This document shows, piece after piece, positions 10,021-18,016 of a DNA stretch of 20,017 nt (positions within the stretch are counted from its first letter, which is position 1; the number at the start of each line of letters is the position of its first letter). The position numbers were made by a program, and so were the translations under genes. Source of the DNA: Opitutia bacterium UBA4654 (lineage in GTDB: Bacteria; Verrucomicrobiota; Verrucomicrobiia; Opitutales; Intestinicryptomonadaceae); contig DHMA01000119.1 in the NCBI GenBank assembly GCA_002405555.1, positions 19,523 through 39,539 on the forward strand, in the 5' to 3' direction. The notes below the pieces were generated by a model. It saw only the letters and a program-made list of their open reading frames with translations. It was not told the origin of the DNA and ran no database searches.

Positions 10021-10042
10021 GCGCGGATTTTTAAAGCCGCGC
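9992..10042 (-). promoter_or_regulatory. Alternating complementary segments in the mutA leader
   Basis: In mRNA order the leader contains GCGCGG (10042-10037), CCGCGC (10026-10021), GCGCGG (10007-10002) and CCGCGC (9997-9992). Segments 1:2 and 3:4 can pair (loops of 10 and 4 bases), or instead 2:3 (loop of 13). These are mutually exclusive folds of the type used in attenuators and translational switches. There is no terminator T-run in the leader, so any control would act on translation or through a protein. It does not resemble a cobalamin riboswitch. Confidence 0.45.
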
Positions 10043-10076
10043 AATCGGATAGCTGATAGCACCCGAAAACAGAGCG

Positions 10077-10105
10077 ATTATCTTTGTTTTTTTTCGGTCG
10101 GTCAA
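10077..10105 (-). promoter_or_regulatory. Sigma70-type promoter for mutA-mutB
   Basis: On the minus strand TTGACC (10100-10105) and GATAAT (10077-10082) are separated by 17 bases, with five of six matches to consensus in each hexamer. The spacer carries a run of eight A. The start site near 10070 gives a leader of about 110 bases. Confidence 0.8.
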
Positions 10106-10132
10106 CCAATTTTTTTAAGCGCGCGGAGGCGC

Positions 10133-10160
10133 AAAAAAACGCGCCCCAATCGGGCGCGTT
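10133..10160 (-). terminator. Intrinsic terminator after the DUF6259-like gene
   Basis: Arms AACGCGCCC (10138-10146) and GGGCGCGTT (10152-10160) form a perfect 9-pair stem with a 5-base loop, running into seven T on the minus strand. It lies 22 bases beyond the stop codon of the gene at 10183-12291 and just upstream of the mutA promoter. Confidence 0.88.
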
Positions 10161-10182
10161 CCTGTCGGCAAATTGTTTTGCG

Positions 10183-12291
10183 CTATTTTTTCTCGAAAAG
10201 CAGAACGGCGATTCCGTCCTTGCCGATTCCGACTTTCGCCTTTGAGCCGTCGGCTTCGATTTTGAAGTCTCCGATTCCGCCGCTTTCCACGAATTTGCAG
10301 TTCGGAACTTCGAACGCGGTTTCGACGGTTTTTGCGTGCGGGTGCATTGCCACAACCGCAACCTGCCTGTCGTTCTCGAAGGTCGAGTAGTACATGTTCG
10401 GGTTCGACGATTTCGCGAGGTCGGTGTCGCGGAACGCGCCGTTGAGGACGGTGTCGCGGAACTTGTCGCGCAGGGCGTCGATTTTTGCGAGGTACGCCTG
10501 ATAGACGGGCGTTTCGTCGAGGGTCGCGCGGCAGCGGTAGACAGCGGCGTCTTCGCGCCAGCCGCGCATGAACGTAAGGTTGCAGCGGAAGGGCACGTTT
10601 TGGTTGTTGTAGATGTCGCGGTTTGTTGTGTACACTTCGGGGAAGGTGTAGTAATACATGGGCGCGTAGTTTGTGGCGGGCACGCCGTTTTTGTCGTTGT
10701 GGGTTATGTACAGGTTGGGGGATACGGCGTGGATATAGTCGGCGTACATGGAGGTCGGGTCGCTCACCCATTCGATGCCCATGCTCATGTCGGGCTTTTT
10801 AGAGCGGACGTATGCGCGAAGCTCTTTGAGCATGTTGTGCTTGTACTTCATGATGTCCTGCGCGGGAATGGAGTGCCCGTGCGATTCGTCGTAGCAAAGC
10901 TCGCTTTTGTAGCCGAGCTGGTCGAAGAACACGCCGTCTGCGCCGAGCGCGATTGCGCGGTCGGCGAGCTTTTTGAGGATTTCCAGCCATTCCTTTGTCG
11001 CGGGGCAAGCCGTCACGAATGTCTTGTTGCCGAAGACCCTCAGAGCCGTGCCGTCGCCGCCGAACGGATAGCGTTCCATGTGCTCCGTGCCGTCGGAGCG
11101 TTTGACCGATATTTTTTTGCCGAGCGTACGGTAGAAGTTTGTGCCCATGTCGATGAGCTGCCCGTTGTAGTAGAGGTTGACTTTGCCGCCGTCCTTTTGG
11201 AATTCCCTAATCCATTTTTTGAGGGCTTCGTCGCCGCCCTGAGTGTCGTCGGGCGTGTATTCGGGGTAGCCCGCGTCCATGCCCTCCTTCCACCAGCCGA
11301 ACATGAGGATAGTGTCTATGCCCGCCTTTTTGCCCGCCTTGCGGATTTCGGGCAGCTGGTCGTAGCGGAAGAGCACCTTGCCGTACTGGTGGCGCATGAT
11401 GATTCTCTGCCAGCCGTTCGACTTCCTGAAAGTTTCGGCAATCGGAATGTGCTTGTACCAAGTGTCGGCCCACTTGCGGTATTTCTTCGCCGAGACGTGC
11501 CAGTCGCCCGAATGCGGGGCTATGACGAAGTCGGCGAATTTCTTTGATTCGCCCGCTTTCAGGAATGGGTATTTCGCCATCGCCGCGTCGATTCCGCCGT
11601 ATTCGAAGTCGCCCCTGCCGCCGATTTTGCGGGTGCGGAAGAGGTGGAGGGTCTTTTCGAAATTCGGGTCGTGGTTTGCGAAGTATAGGGCGCAGTCGCC
11701 GTCGTCGAGCACGAAGTAGTTGAGCGACATCGGCGAGGGGTAGACGTCGTAGCGTTCGATTGCCTTGTTGTCCTGCGCCATGTAGGATTTAAAGCCGCCC
11801 ATGAGCCATTTGCGGACGTCGGGGATTTTCGTGCCGCTCGCGCTCGCCCAGTAGAGGACGGTGTCTTTTTTGATTTTCGCCGACTTTATAATCGGGAACT
11901 GGAACTCGCGCAAAATTTTGTCTTTCGAGGCGTTTTTTATTTCCGACGAAAACGCGATTTCGTCGCCGTCGAGCGAGCACTCGACTTTCACGGGAAATTC
12001 GCCGCCGTATTCGAGCGTGATTTTCCCGCCGTTTTTCGAAACTTTCACGGGCGCGTTTTCGCTTTCCACGCTTTCTTCAAGCGAAAGCCCGTCCTGATAG
12101 ATTATCCGCCAGAGACCCTCTCCGCCCGCGTATTCGCGGTTCTTTTCGAGGTTTTTGAGCGACACCAAATTGCCTTTGTCGTCTATTTTTATTTGCGCTT
12201 TCGGGCTTTTAAGCTCGAAAATTTCGGCGTTCAGGCATTGCGCCGAAAGCGCGAGCGCGGCGGCCGCGCAGGCGAGTGCGTATTTTTTCAT
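10183..12291 (-). CDS. Secreted glycoside-hydrolase-like protein, probably DUF6259 family
   Basis: This 702-residue protein begins with a Sec signal peptide (MKKYALACAAAALALSAQ, likely cut after NA at 22). Residues about 25-260 look like a beta-sandwich typical of glycoside hydrolases of the alpha-galactosidase type. Residues about 290-600 look like a TIM barrel (TILMFGWWKEGMDAGYPEYTP, KVNLYYNGQL, GADGVFFDQLG, MSMGIEWVSDP). The end is a small beta domain. By analogy with related barrels, Asp457 in DGVFFDQ and Glu507 in GIEW are candidate catalytic residues; this is inference, not a family fact. I believe it belongs to the DUF6259 family seen in Verrucomicrobiota and allies, from memory of the pattern. 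The substrate is unknown. A perfect AGGAGG site fixes the start, and the gene has its own terminator. Confidence 0.72.
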   Translation of the reverse strand: MKKYALACAAAALALSAQCLNAEIFELKSPKAQIKIDDKGNLVSLKNLEKNREYAGGEGLWRIIYQDGLSLEESVESENAPVKVSKNGGKITLEYGGEFPVKVECSLDGDEIAFSSEIKNASKDKILREFQFPIIKSAKIKKDTVLYWASASGTKIPDVRKWLMGGFKSYMAQDNKAIERYDVYPSPMSLNYFVLDDGDCALYFANHDPNFEKTLHLFRTRKIGGRGDFEYGGIDAAMAKYPFLKAGESKKFADFVIAPHSGDWHVSAKKYRKWADTWYKHIPIAETFRKSNGWQRIIMRHQYGKVLFRYDQLPEIRKAGKKAGIDTILMFGWWKEGMDAGYPEYTPDDTQGGDEALKKWIREFQKDGGKVNLYYNGQLIDMGTNFYRTLGKKISVKRSDGTEHMERYPFGGDGTALRVFGNKTFVTACPATKEWLEILKKLADRAIALGADGVFFDQLGYKSELCYDESHGHSIPAQDIMKYKHNMLKELRAYVRSKKPDMSMGIEWVSDPTSMYADYIHAVSPNLYITHNDKNGVPATNYAPMYYYTFPEVYTTNRDIYNNQNVPFRCNLTFMRGWREDAAVYRCRATLDETPVYQAYLAKIDALRDKFRDTVLNGAFRDTDLAKSSNPNMYYSTFENDRQVAVVAMHPHAKTVETAFEVPNCKFVESGGIGDFKIEADGSKAKVGIGKDGIAVLLFEKK

Positions 12292-12299
12292 GTGTGATT

Positions 12300-12305
12300 C
12301 CTCCT
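12300..12305 (-). promoter_or_regulatory. Perfect ribosome binding site of the DUF6259-like gene
   Basis: AGGAGG on the minus strand lies 8 bases before the ATG at 12291. It is the strongest such site in the window and settles the start. Confidence 0.8.
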
Positions 12306-12333
12306 GTTTTTGTAGAGTTGGTTGAGAATTTAA

Positions 12334-12363
12334 AATCTAACAAAATCGCGGCGGCGGTGTCGA
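12334..12363 (-). promoter_or_regulatory. Candidate promoter of the DUF6259-like gene
   Basis: On the minus strand TCGACA (12358-12363) and TAGATT (12334-12339) are separated by 18 bases. Five of six and four of six positions match consensus. It lies in the divergent region shared with maf; no promoter for maf itself could be assigned there. Confidence 0.4.
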
Positions 12364-12440
12364 TAATTTTTTTTCGCGCGGTGCGCCCCGTTTTTTGTTT
12401 TGCGTTTTTTCGGAGCGTCTGGAAAAATCGCGGCTTTGAA

Positions 12441-13034
12441 ATGAAATACGCAGGCAGGATTATTTTGGCGTCGGCAAGTCCGCGCCGCAGGGAGCTTCTC
12501 GAACGCGCGGGAGTGCCGTTCGAAGTTTGCGTCGCCGACGTCTCGGAAGACGCCGACGTTTCCGCGCCGCCCGAAAGGCTCGCGGTCTCGAACGCCGTCT
12601 TGAAGGCGTCGCGCGTCGCGCGGGAAAACGCGGGGCGGCTTGTGTTGGGCGCGGACACAGTCGTGTACCGCAACTCGAAAATCTACGGCAAGCCGCGCGA
12701 CATCGCCGACGCGAAGCGCATGCTCGCCGAGTTGCGGGGCGGGGCGCATTCGGTCTTTACGGGCGTGTGCGCGGCGTATTTCGACGGCGCGGAGCTTGAG
12801 ACTAAAACCGCGTGCGGAGAGTCGCGCGTGCATTTCAAGAACCTCGACGCCGCCGCGATTTCGGAGTACGTCTCGAAAGTGGACGTTCTCGACAAGGCGG
12901 GCGCGTACGCCGCGCAGGAATGCGGCTCGATGATTATCGAAAAAATCGACGGGGATTTCGACAACGTGATGGGGCTGCCCGTCGCCCTCGCCGAAAACAC
13001 GCTCGATATGCTTGCGGCGGAACTTAAAATTTAG
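12441..13034 (+). CDS. maf: Maf-family nucleotide pyrophosphatase (YhdE-like, dTTP/UTP)
   Basis: This 197-residue protein has the standard Maf length. The nucleotide-binding opening ASASPRRRELL lies at residues 10-20, and the GADTVV motif carries catalytic Asp72. GKP at 83-85, DKAGAYAAQ and GDFDNVMGLPV follow. Maf proteins hydrolyse non-canonical or excess nucleoside triphosphates to monophosphates and are linked to cell division arrest. The ADTV form of the catalytic motif is typical of the YhdE (dTTP/UTP) branch rather than the YceF (7-methyl-GTP) branch. The start at 12441 fits the family; an open frame extends upstream but is antisense to the neighbouring signal peptide and not Maf-like. 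It is first in a five-gene plus-strand operon, 4 bases ahead of the TonB-like gene. Confidence 0.93.
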   Translation: MKYAGRIILASASPRRRELLERAGVPFEVCVADVSEDADVSAPPERLAVSNAVLKASRVARENAGRLVLGADTVVYRNSKIYGKPRDIADAKRMLAELRGGAHSVFTGVCAAYFDGAELETKTACGESRVHFKNLDAAAISEYVSKVDVLDKAGAYAAQECGSMIIEKIDGDFDNVMGLPVALAENTLDMLAAELKI

Positions 13035-13038
13035 GCCA

Positions 13039-14466
13039 ATGCGCGGGAATTTCGACAGCGACTTCTACCGCGACGGCAACAGATACGACGTTCCCGCCGC
13101 CGTCGCCGCGCTTGTCCTCACCGCGCTGCTCCACGTCGGAGTGTACTGCGTTGTGCCCGACGAGTTCGCGCATGCCGCGCCCGAAAGCGACGACGGCGAA
13201 TTGAAGCTCGAAATCCTCCCGCCCAAGCTCGAAAACCGCAAACCCGAATTCATAGAGGCAAACCCCTTCGGCAACGACGCCGTGCCCGACTCGCCCGACG
13301 CTCCCGAATCTTTCAAAGACCAGCGGGCGGCGGACGAAATTCCCGACCCCGCTTCGAAGTCGCGCAAGCCGTTTGTCGTGGGCGAAAACACGGACAGCCA
13401 GAAAATCGTTTCGGGCACGAGTTCCGACGACGACAAATATTCGCCCGAATCCGTCATGCAGACTCTCGAACGCCCGCTCGAACGCCCCGCGCAGCCCGAC
13501 GAAGCGTCGGCGCAACAGTCGGGCGGAGGCTCGCCAGCCGCGCCGCAAAAAAGCGCGGAGCAGTCCGCGCAGGCGCAAACGGCGCAGGGCGACGCGCAAA
13601 CTTCGGCGCGTTCCGAATCGGAGGCTTCGGAGCAGGGCGGGTCTTCTTCGGGGAATCCGCCTGAAAACGGCGGGGCGCAGTCGGGCGAAAACGCCGCCGA
13701 GCCGGCGCAGCCAACCGATGCTCCGAAAGCCGAGCAAAGCGATTCGGACGCCGACGAAAAAACTCCCGACGACCCCGACGCATTTCTCAAAATTTCTAAA
13801 AAGCCGTTGTCGGAAAAAACCGCCGCAAAGGATTCGGGCAAGTCCGACGCGGCAAAATCGGACGCCCGTACGGACGCCTCGAAGCCCGACAAATCGGGCG
13901 GCGGAAACGCCGCGCCGCAGGGCGCGGGCAATGCTCAAAAAAAAGGCGCGGGCAAGCCGTCGCCGTCCCAGCCGCCCGCGCAGACTTCCGCAACCCCTCC
14001 GACTCCGCAGGCGTCGCAAACCCCCGCGCCGACTCCCGCGGAAGAGCCGCTTCCCGCGCCGCGTCCGCGCCCGACGCTTAGCATGAAAATTCCCGCAGGC
14101 CCGCTTGCCGACAACCCCACTCACGCGAGCGCGCGCGGCACCGTCGCCTGCGATTCGCGGTTCAGCGAATTCGGCGCGTACCAACAGCGCATGATTGAGG
14201 CAATCTCGCGCCAGTGGAACCTGCTTGCGTCGAAGTACGACTTGGGCACGGCGGTGGGCACGATAGTCGTCGCCGAATACTATCTGAATTCGCTCGGCGA
14301 ATTGACGAAATTCAACATAGTGTTTTCGAACTCGACAAACACGGGCAGCGGCCTATGCGAGCAGTCGATTCTCACGACCGCCCCCTACGGCGAATGGACG
14401 CGCGAAATGGTCGCCGCGTTCGGCAATCAGGAGCAGTCCGTGCGCATAACATTCCACTACCGATGA
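13039..14466 (+). CDS. TonB/TolA-like periplasm-spanning protein
   Basis: The 475-residue product has the three-part layout of energy-coupling proteins. There is a short cytoplasmic N-terminus and one membrane segment at about residues 18-39 (VPAAVAALVLTALLHVGVY). A long disordered linker follows to about residue 360, rich in Ala, Pro, Ser, Gln, Asp and Lys. The folded C-terminal domain of about 109 residues reads AYQQRMIEAISRQWNLL, then AVGTIVVAEYYLNSLGEL. That C-terminal pattern resembles the TonB/TolA C-terminal domain. TonB and TolA transmit proton-motive energy to the outer membrane through ExbBD or TolQR, but no such partner gene is seen nearby. I chose the ATG at 13039, 4 bases after maf; an alternative ATG at 13012 inside maf would add nine residues. 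The linker holds a run of eight A at 13937-13944. The stop overlaps the next start (ATGA). Confidence 0.75.
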   Translation: MRGNFDSDFYRDGNRYDVPAAVAALVLTALLHVGVYCVVPDEFAHAAPESDDGELKLEILPPKLENRKPEFIEANPFGNDAVPDSPDAPESFKDQRAADEIPDPASKSRKPFVVGENTDSQKIVSGTSSDDDKYSPESVMQTLERPLERPAQPDEASAQQSGGGSPAAPQKSAEQSAQAQTAQGDAQTSARSESEASEQGGSSSGNPPENGGAQSGENAAEPAQPTDAPKAEQSDSDADEKTPDDPDAFLKISKKPLSEKTAAKDSGKSDAAKSDARTDASKPDKSGGGNAAPQGAGNAQKKGAGKPSPSQPPAQTSATPPTPQASQTPAPTPAEEPLPAPRPRPTLSMKIPAGPLADNPTHASARGTVACDSRFSEFGAYQQRMIEAISRQWNLLASKYDLGTAVGTIVVAEYYLNSLGELTKFNIVFSNSTNTGSGLCEQSILTTAPYGEWTREMVAAFGNQEQSVRITFHYR

Positions 14467-15203
14467 AAGAATTTGTGAAAAGTCTGCCGCTCTCGAACGG
14501 CTGCGAAGTTCTGGCTTTCGACGAATGCGGGCTTGTGGCAATCGGCAAGCGCGAGGGCAGGGCTACGCACCCGAACCCGAATCCCTCCGCCAACGCGAAG
14601 CCCGCAATGCTCCGCGCGGAATACGATTTCGACGGCGAGTTCTACCGCTGGGGCGGCGGGCAAAAGCTCTTTCTTGTCAACAGGCTCGACTCGCCGACTT
14701 CGGGCGTGGTGATTGCCGCCCGCGACGAGGCGGTCGCGCTTGCCGCGCGGGCGGCGTTCAAAAACAAGGCGGTCGAAAAGGAGTACGTCGCAATCTGCGT
14801 GGGCGTCGCCGCGCCGCGCGGAACGTGGGTCGACAGGCTGCGCCCGCACCGCGAGGGCAGGGTTGTGCGCACTTCCTCCGAATCGGGCGGGCTTCCCGCA
14901 AAGACCGATTTTGCGCGTTTGCGCGTCGCGGGCGGCTTGTCGGTTTTGTGCCTCATGCCGCGCACGGGGCTTACCCACCAGCTGCGCGTGCAGTGCGCAA
15001 AGCACGGCTTGCCGATTTTGGGCGATGCCACTTACGGAAATTTCGCATTCAACAAAAAATTCAGGGCTTCCTCCAAGCTCAACAGACTCTTTCTCCACTG
15101 CCTGAAAACGAGGCTTTCAATCGAAGTCGGCGGGCGGACGGTCGAGTTTTCCGCGGAAGCCCCGCTGCCCGACTCTTTCGAAAAGGCGGTGTCTAAAAAA
15201 TAA
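14463..15203 (+). CDS. RluA-family pseudouridine synthase (no S4 domain)
   Basis: This 246-residue protein carries the RluA catalytic motif NRLDSPTSG at residues 73-81, with catalytic Asp76, and the C-terminal signature RTGLTHQLRVQCAKHGLPILGDATYG. The family isomerises uridine to pseudouridine in rRNA or tRNA. There is no N-terminal S4 RNA-binding domain; the protein starts close to the catalytic core, as in the short RluA- or TruC-like members. The first residue of the usual HRLD motif is Asn instead of His. The target RNA cannot be assigned. The start ATG overlaps the stop of the TonB-like gene by four bases, so translation is probably coupled. The open frame upstream runs inside the TonB-like gene and is not part of this protein. 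Confidence 0.9.
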   Translation: MKEFVKSLPLSNGCEVLAFDECGLVAIGKREGRATHPNPNPSANAKPAMLRAEYDFDGEFYRWGGGQKLFLVNRLDSPTSGVVIAARDEAVALAARAAFKNKAVEKEYVAICVGVAAPRGTWVDRLRPHREGRVVRTSSESGGLPAKTDFARLRVAGGLSVLCLMPRTGLTHQLRVQCAKHGLPILGDATYGNFAFNKKFRASSKLNRLFLHCLKTRLSIEVGGRTVEFSAEAPLPDSFEKAVSKK

Positions 15204-15208
15204 AAAAC

Positions 15209-15967
15209 ATGGACGTATTTAAAATGCTTTGGCTGTCGTTCGGCAACACGGACGCATACAAAAACGCGGTTTTCGGCTGGAAGTGGAAATCGGTTCTGTA
15301 CTTCTTCCTGCTTTCTCTGCTTTCGTCGGCGTCGGCGATGCTTGCAACGCATCGGGTGCTCGGCGAATTTTACGACGGCTCGATTGCCCCCGCGCTCGAA
15401 CTTCTCAAAGGCGTGAAGGTCGAAAACGGGCGCGTCAAAACCCCCGACGGCGCGGACGTCGAACTGCGCGGGCGCGACGGAAAGACATTTGCCGTCGCAA
15501 GCCAAAACTATGTCGACGCCGTGAAGACGAAAGACCTCATGTTTGCGTTCGAGCGCGACAGGGTTTCGTTCTACCTGCCCGACGGCAGCGAGACTTTCTT
15601 TTCGCTCGCGGGCTACGACAAGCTTTTGAACGGGCGCGGCGTAGACGCAATGCTTCCGTCGAAAAACGCGCTGCTTTACATAATCGCGCCGCTCGCGTGC
15701 CTGTTTCTTTTCGTGATTCCGACGAACGCGGTTTTCGTCTCGCTCACGACGATGGCGGCTTTCGTGCTCTCGCGCACGGTCTATCCCTTCCTTTCGTTCT
15801 GGCAGTGCGCAAGGCTTGCGCTGTGCGCGCTCACGCCGTCGATTGTGGTAGACATCGTTTCGGTTTCGGCGTTCGGAAATCCAGTTTACGGCTTTGTGTA
15901 CGCGCTGATTTCGGGCGGCATGGTGTTCTACGTTTTGAAGTCTTTTGCGCGGTCGGCGTCGGAGTAG
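15209..15967 (+). CDS. DUF1189-like integral membrane protein
   Basis: This 252-residue protein resembles the DUF1189 family in its opening (DVFKMLWLSFGN, then WKWKSVLYFFLLSLLSSASAML) and topology. One membrane helix lies near residues 27-47. An extracytoplasmic region of about 100 residues follows (LKGVKVENGRVKTPDGADVEL). The C-terminal half holds three or four hydrophobic segments from about residue 153 onward (LLYIIAPLACLFLFVIPTNA). The function of DUF1189 proteins is not known; the soluble part may sense or bind something outside the membrane. The assignment to the family is by pattern and is moderately sure. It begins 5 bases after the pseudouridine synthase gene and ends 10 bases before the EamA transporter gene, so it is in the same operon. 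Confidence 0.65.
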   Translation: MDVFKMLWLSFGNTDAYKNAVFGWKWKSVLYFFLLSLLSSASAMLATHRVLGEFYDGSIAPALELLKGVKVENGRVKTPDGADVELRGRDGKTFAVASQNYVDAVKTKDLMFAFERDRVSFYLPDGSETFFSLAGYDKLLNGRGVDAMLPSKNALLYIIAPLACLFLFVIPTNAVFVSLTTMAAFVLSRTVYPFLSFWQCARLALCALTPSIVVDIVSVSAFGNPVYGFVYALISGGMVFYVLKSFARSASE

Positions 15968-15977
15968 GGGGGCGGCA

Positions 15978-16880
15978 ATGTCCAAATTCTTGGGAATATT
16001 TTTCGGAATGCTCTCGGCGGTGGCGTACGGCACGAACCCGCTTTTCGGCGTGCGGCTTATCCGCGCGGGCTTTCCCGTAGACTCGATGATGTTCTGGCGT
16101 TTCTTCGGCGCGGCGGTTTTGCTTGCGCCCGTCGCGCTGTTTTCCGAGCGCGGCGGATTGCGCGTTCCGCTCCGCGCGGTCGGCTGGCTTGCGCTTCTGG
16201 GCGCGCTTTTCGCGTTTTCGGCGGAGGCGTTGTTTTGGTCGTTTACGAAAATGTCGGCGGGGGTGGCTTCCACGCTCCTGTTTTCCTATCCGATTTTCAC
16301 GGCTCTGATAATGTCGCTGTTCTTCGGCGAAAAATTCGGGCTTGCGGTGCTTGCGTCGATACTTCTGTCCGTCGCGGGGGTTGCGGCAATCGCGCTCGAC
16401 GGCGCGGAGCTTTCTGTCGATTTCTTGGGCTCTGTGTTCGTGGTTCTCTCCGCGCTTTCCTACGCGTTCTACATGGTGATAATTAAAAAAGCGTCGCCGC
16501 TTGCGGGCATAGGCGGGCTTAAACTCACGCTTTGGGTCTTGGAGTTCGCGTCGGTTTTCACGTTTGCAAAGTGCGCGGTTTCGGGCGGCGTCGCCGCGCC
16601 GCAGACTGCTTCCGAGATTCTCGATTCCTGCGGGCTTGCGCTTATTCCGACCGCTGTTTCGATAACTGCGATAGCCTATTCCGTCAAATACGCGGGGCCG
16701 ACCGTCGCGGCGGTTTTGGGCGCGTTCGAGCCGCTCACCGCGGTTTCGCTAAGCGTAGTGTTTTTGGGGGAATTGTGCACGGCGAACCTCGTCGCGGGAA
16801 TTGTGCTGATAGTCTCCGCCGTAGTGATTCTTACGTTTTCGGACTGCGGAAAAACGCCCAAGCCCGATTTGCGCGGCTGA
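15978..16880 (+). CDS. EamA/DMT-superfamily transporter
   Basis: This 300-residue protein consists almost wholly of hydrophobic segments, about ten membrane helices arranged as two EamA repeats. The first runs from residue 1 to about 140 (LGIFFGMLSAVAYGTNPLF, ASTLLFSYPIFTALIM). The second runs from about 148 to 290 (DFLGSVFVVLSALSYAFYMV, VKYAGPTVAAVLGAFEPL). Proteins of this superfamily export amino acids, nucleosides or other small metabolites at the inner membrane; the substrate is not predictable here. The start at 15978 follows a G-rich site (AGGGGGG) and removes a basic leader that the longer frame would add. It is the last gene of the maf operon and is convergent with fabH. No intrinsic terminator was found in 16881-16979. 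Confidence 0.9.
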   Translation: MSKFLGIFFGMLSAVAYGTNPLFGVRLIRAGFPVDSMMFWRFFGAAVLLAPVALFSERGGLRVPLRAVGWLALLGALFAFSAEALFWSFTKMSAGVASTLLFSYPIFTALIMSLFFGEKFGLAVLASILLSVAGVAAIALDGAELSVDFLGSVFVVLSALSYAFYMVIIKKASPLAGIGGLKLTLWVLEFASVFTFAKCAVSGGVAAPQTASEILDSCGLALIPTAVSITAIAYSVKYAGPTVAAVLGAFEPLTAVSLSVVFLGELCTANLVAGIVLIVSAVVILTFSDCGKTPKPDLRG

Positions 16881-16979
16881 ATTTTACGCGCGGCGTTCGG
16901 GCGGAAAACACCGCCGAAAAAACACGGATTTTTCCCCCGCGAAAAAAACGAAAGATTACGCCGCCGAAATTCGGGTTGC

Positions 16980-17981
16980 TTAGAAGAGCACGAGCGTTGC
17001 GCCCCACGTCAGACCCGCGCCGAACGCGACGAACAGAACGTAGTCTCCCTTTTTGATTCTGCCGTTGCGGGAGGCTTCGTCGAGCGCAATCGGAATCGAC
17101 GCCGACGACGTGTTTGCGTAGTTTTCTATGTTGACGTATACTTTTTCCGACGGAATTTTCAGGCGTTTCGCCACGCTTTCTATAATGCGCGTGTTCGCCT
17201 GATGCGGAATCAGAAGAGAAACTTTTTCGGGCGGCACTTTGCAGAGGTCGAGCACTTCGAGTGCCTTTTCCTGCATGATTTTCACCGCGTGTTTGAAGAC
17301 CTCGCGCCCGTCCATTTGCACGAAGTGCAGGCGTTTTTCGACGGTTTCCGCCGAGGTCGGCATGAGCGAGCCTCCCGCGGGCATGCGCAGCATTGCGGTG
17401 TCGGAGCCGTCCGCGCCCAGAACCGTTCCGAGAATCCCCGTGTTTTCGGCGTCGGACGCGCTTAGCACGACCGCGCCCGCGCCGTCGCCGAAGAGCACGC
17501 AGGTTGACCTGTCGGTCCAGTCTACAATGCTGCTCATTTTTTCCGAGCTTACCACGAGCGCGTTTTTGTAAAGCCCGCTTTGCATCATGCGGGTTGCCAC
17601 TTCCGTTCCGTAGACGAAGCCGGAGCACGCCGCGCTGAGGTCGAAACACGGAATGTTGTTGCGGATTCCGAGCTTTGCCTGCAAGAGGCAGGCGGTCGAG
17701 GGGAACATCATGTCGGGGTTGGCTGTCGTGACGATGACCAAGTCAATGTCTGCGGCGGCGATTCCCGCGTTTTCGAGGGCGTTCTTCGCCGCTGCGAGAG
17801 CCATGTCCGAGGCGGCTTCGCCGTCGGAGGCGATGTGTCTGCGGCGTATTCCCGAACGCTCGAAAATCCATTCGTCGGAAGTGTCGAGAAATTTTGCGAG
17901 GTCGTCGTTCGAGACGGTTTTTTCGGGAACGTAGCTTCCCGTGCCCGCGATTACGATGGAGTTTGGCTTTTTGAAATTCAT
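16980..17981 (-). CDS. fabH: 3-oxoacyl-ACP synthase III (KAS III)
   Basis: FabH starts fatty acid synthesis by condensing acetyl-CoA (or a branched primer) with malonyl-ACP in the cytoplasm. The 333-residue protein has the usual length and the complete catalytic triad: Cys119 in DLSAACSGF, His260 in LIPHQAN and Asn290 in ENYANTSSAS. The family opening GTGSYVPEKTVSN, DEWIFERSGIRRRHI and the C-terminal FGAGLTWGA are present. It lies 98 bases downstream of plsX on the same strand, the common bacterial order plsX-fabH. The gap holds two hairpins. No clear Shine-Dalgarno site precedes the ATG at 17981. Whether it prefers acetyl or branched primers cannot be read from the sequence. Confidence 0.96.
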   Translation of the reverse strand: MNFKKPNSIVIAGTGSYVPEKTVSNDDLAKFLDTSDEWIFERSGIRRRHIASDGEAASDMALAAAKNALENAGIAAADIDLVIVTTANPDMMFPSTACLLQAKLGIRNNIPCFDLSAACSGFVYGTEVATRMMQSGLYKNALVVSSEKMSSIVDWTDRSTCVLFGDGAGAVVLSASDAENTGILGTVLGADGSDTAMLRMPAGGSLMPTSAETVEKRLHFVQMDGREVFKHAVKIMQEKALEVLDLCKVPPEKVSLLIPHQANTRIIESVAKRLKIPSEKVYVNIENYANTSSASIPIALDEASRNGRIKKGDYVLFVAFGAGLTWGATLVLF

Positions 17982-18016
17982 GTCGCTTTCAGATAAAATT
18001 TGGTCCGATGTTTTTT

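Noticed and set aside
9959..10076. Cobalamin riboswitch before the B12-dependent mutase
   Set aside because: The leader is only about 110 bases and has no recognisable B12 box; only the alternating hairpins are seen.
12292..12440. Promoter for maf in the divergent region
   Set aside because: A TAAAAT at about 12331 exists but no credible -35 lies at the right distance on the plus strand.
16881..16979. Intrinsic terminator between the convergent EamA and fabH genes
   Set aside because: GGCGG/CCGCC near 16908-16919 can pair, but it is followed by A rather than T on the plus strand and has no T-run after it on the minus strand.
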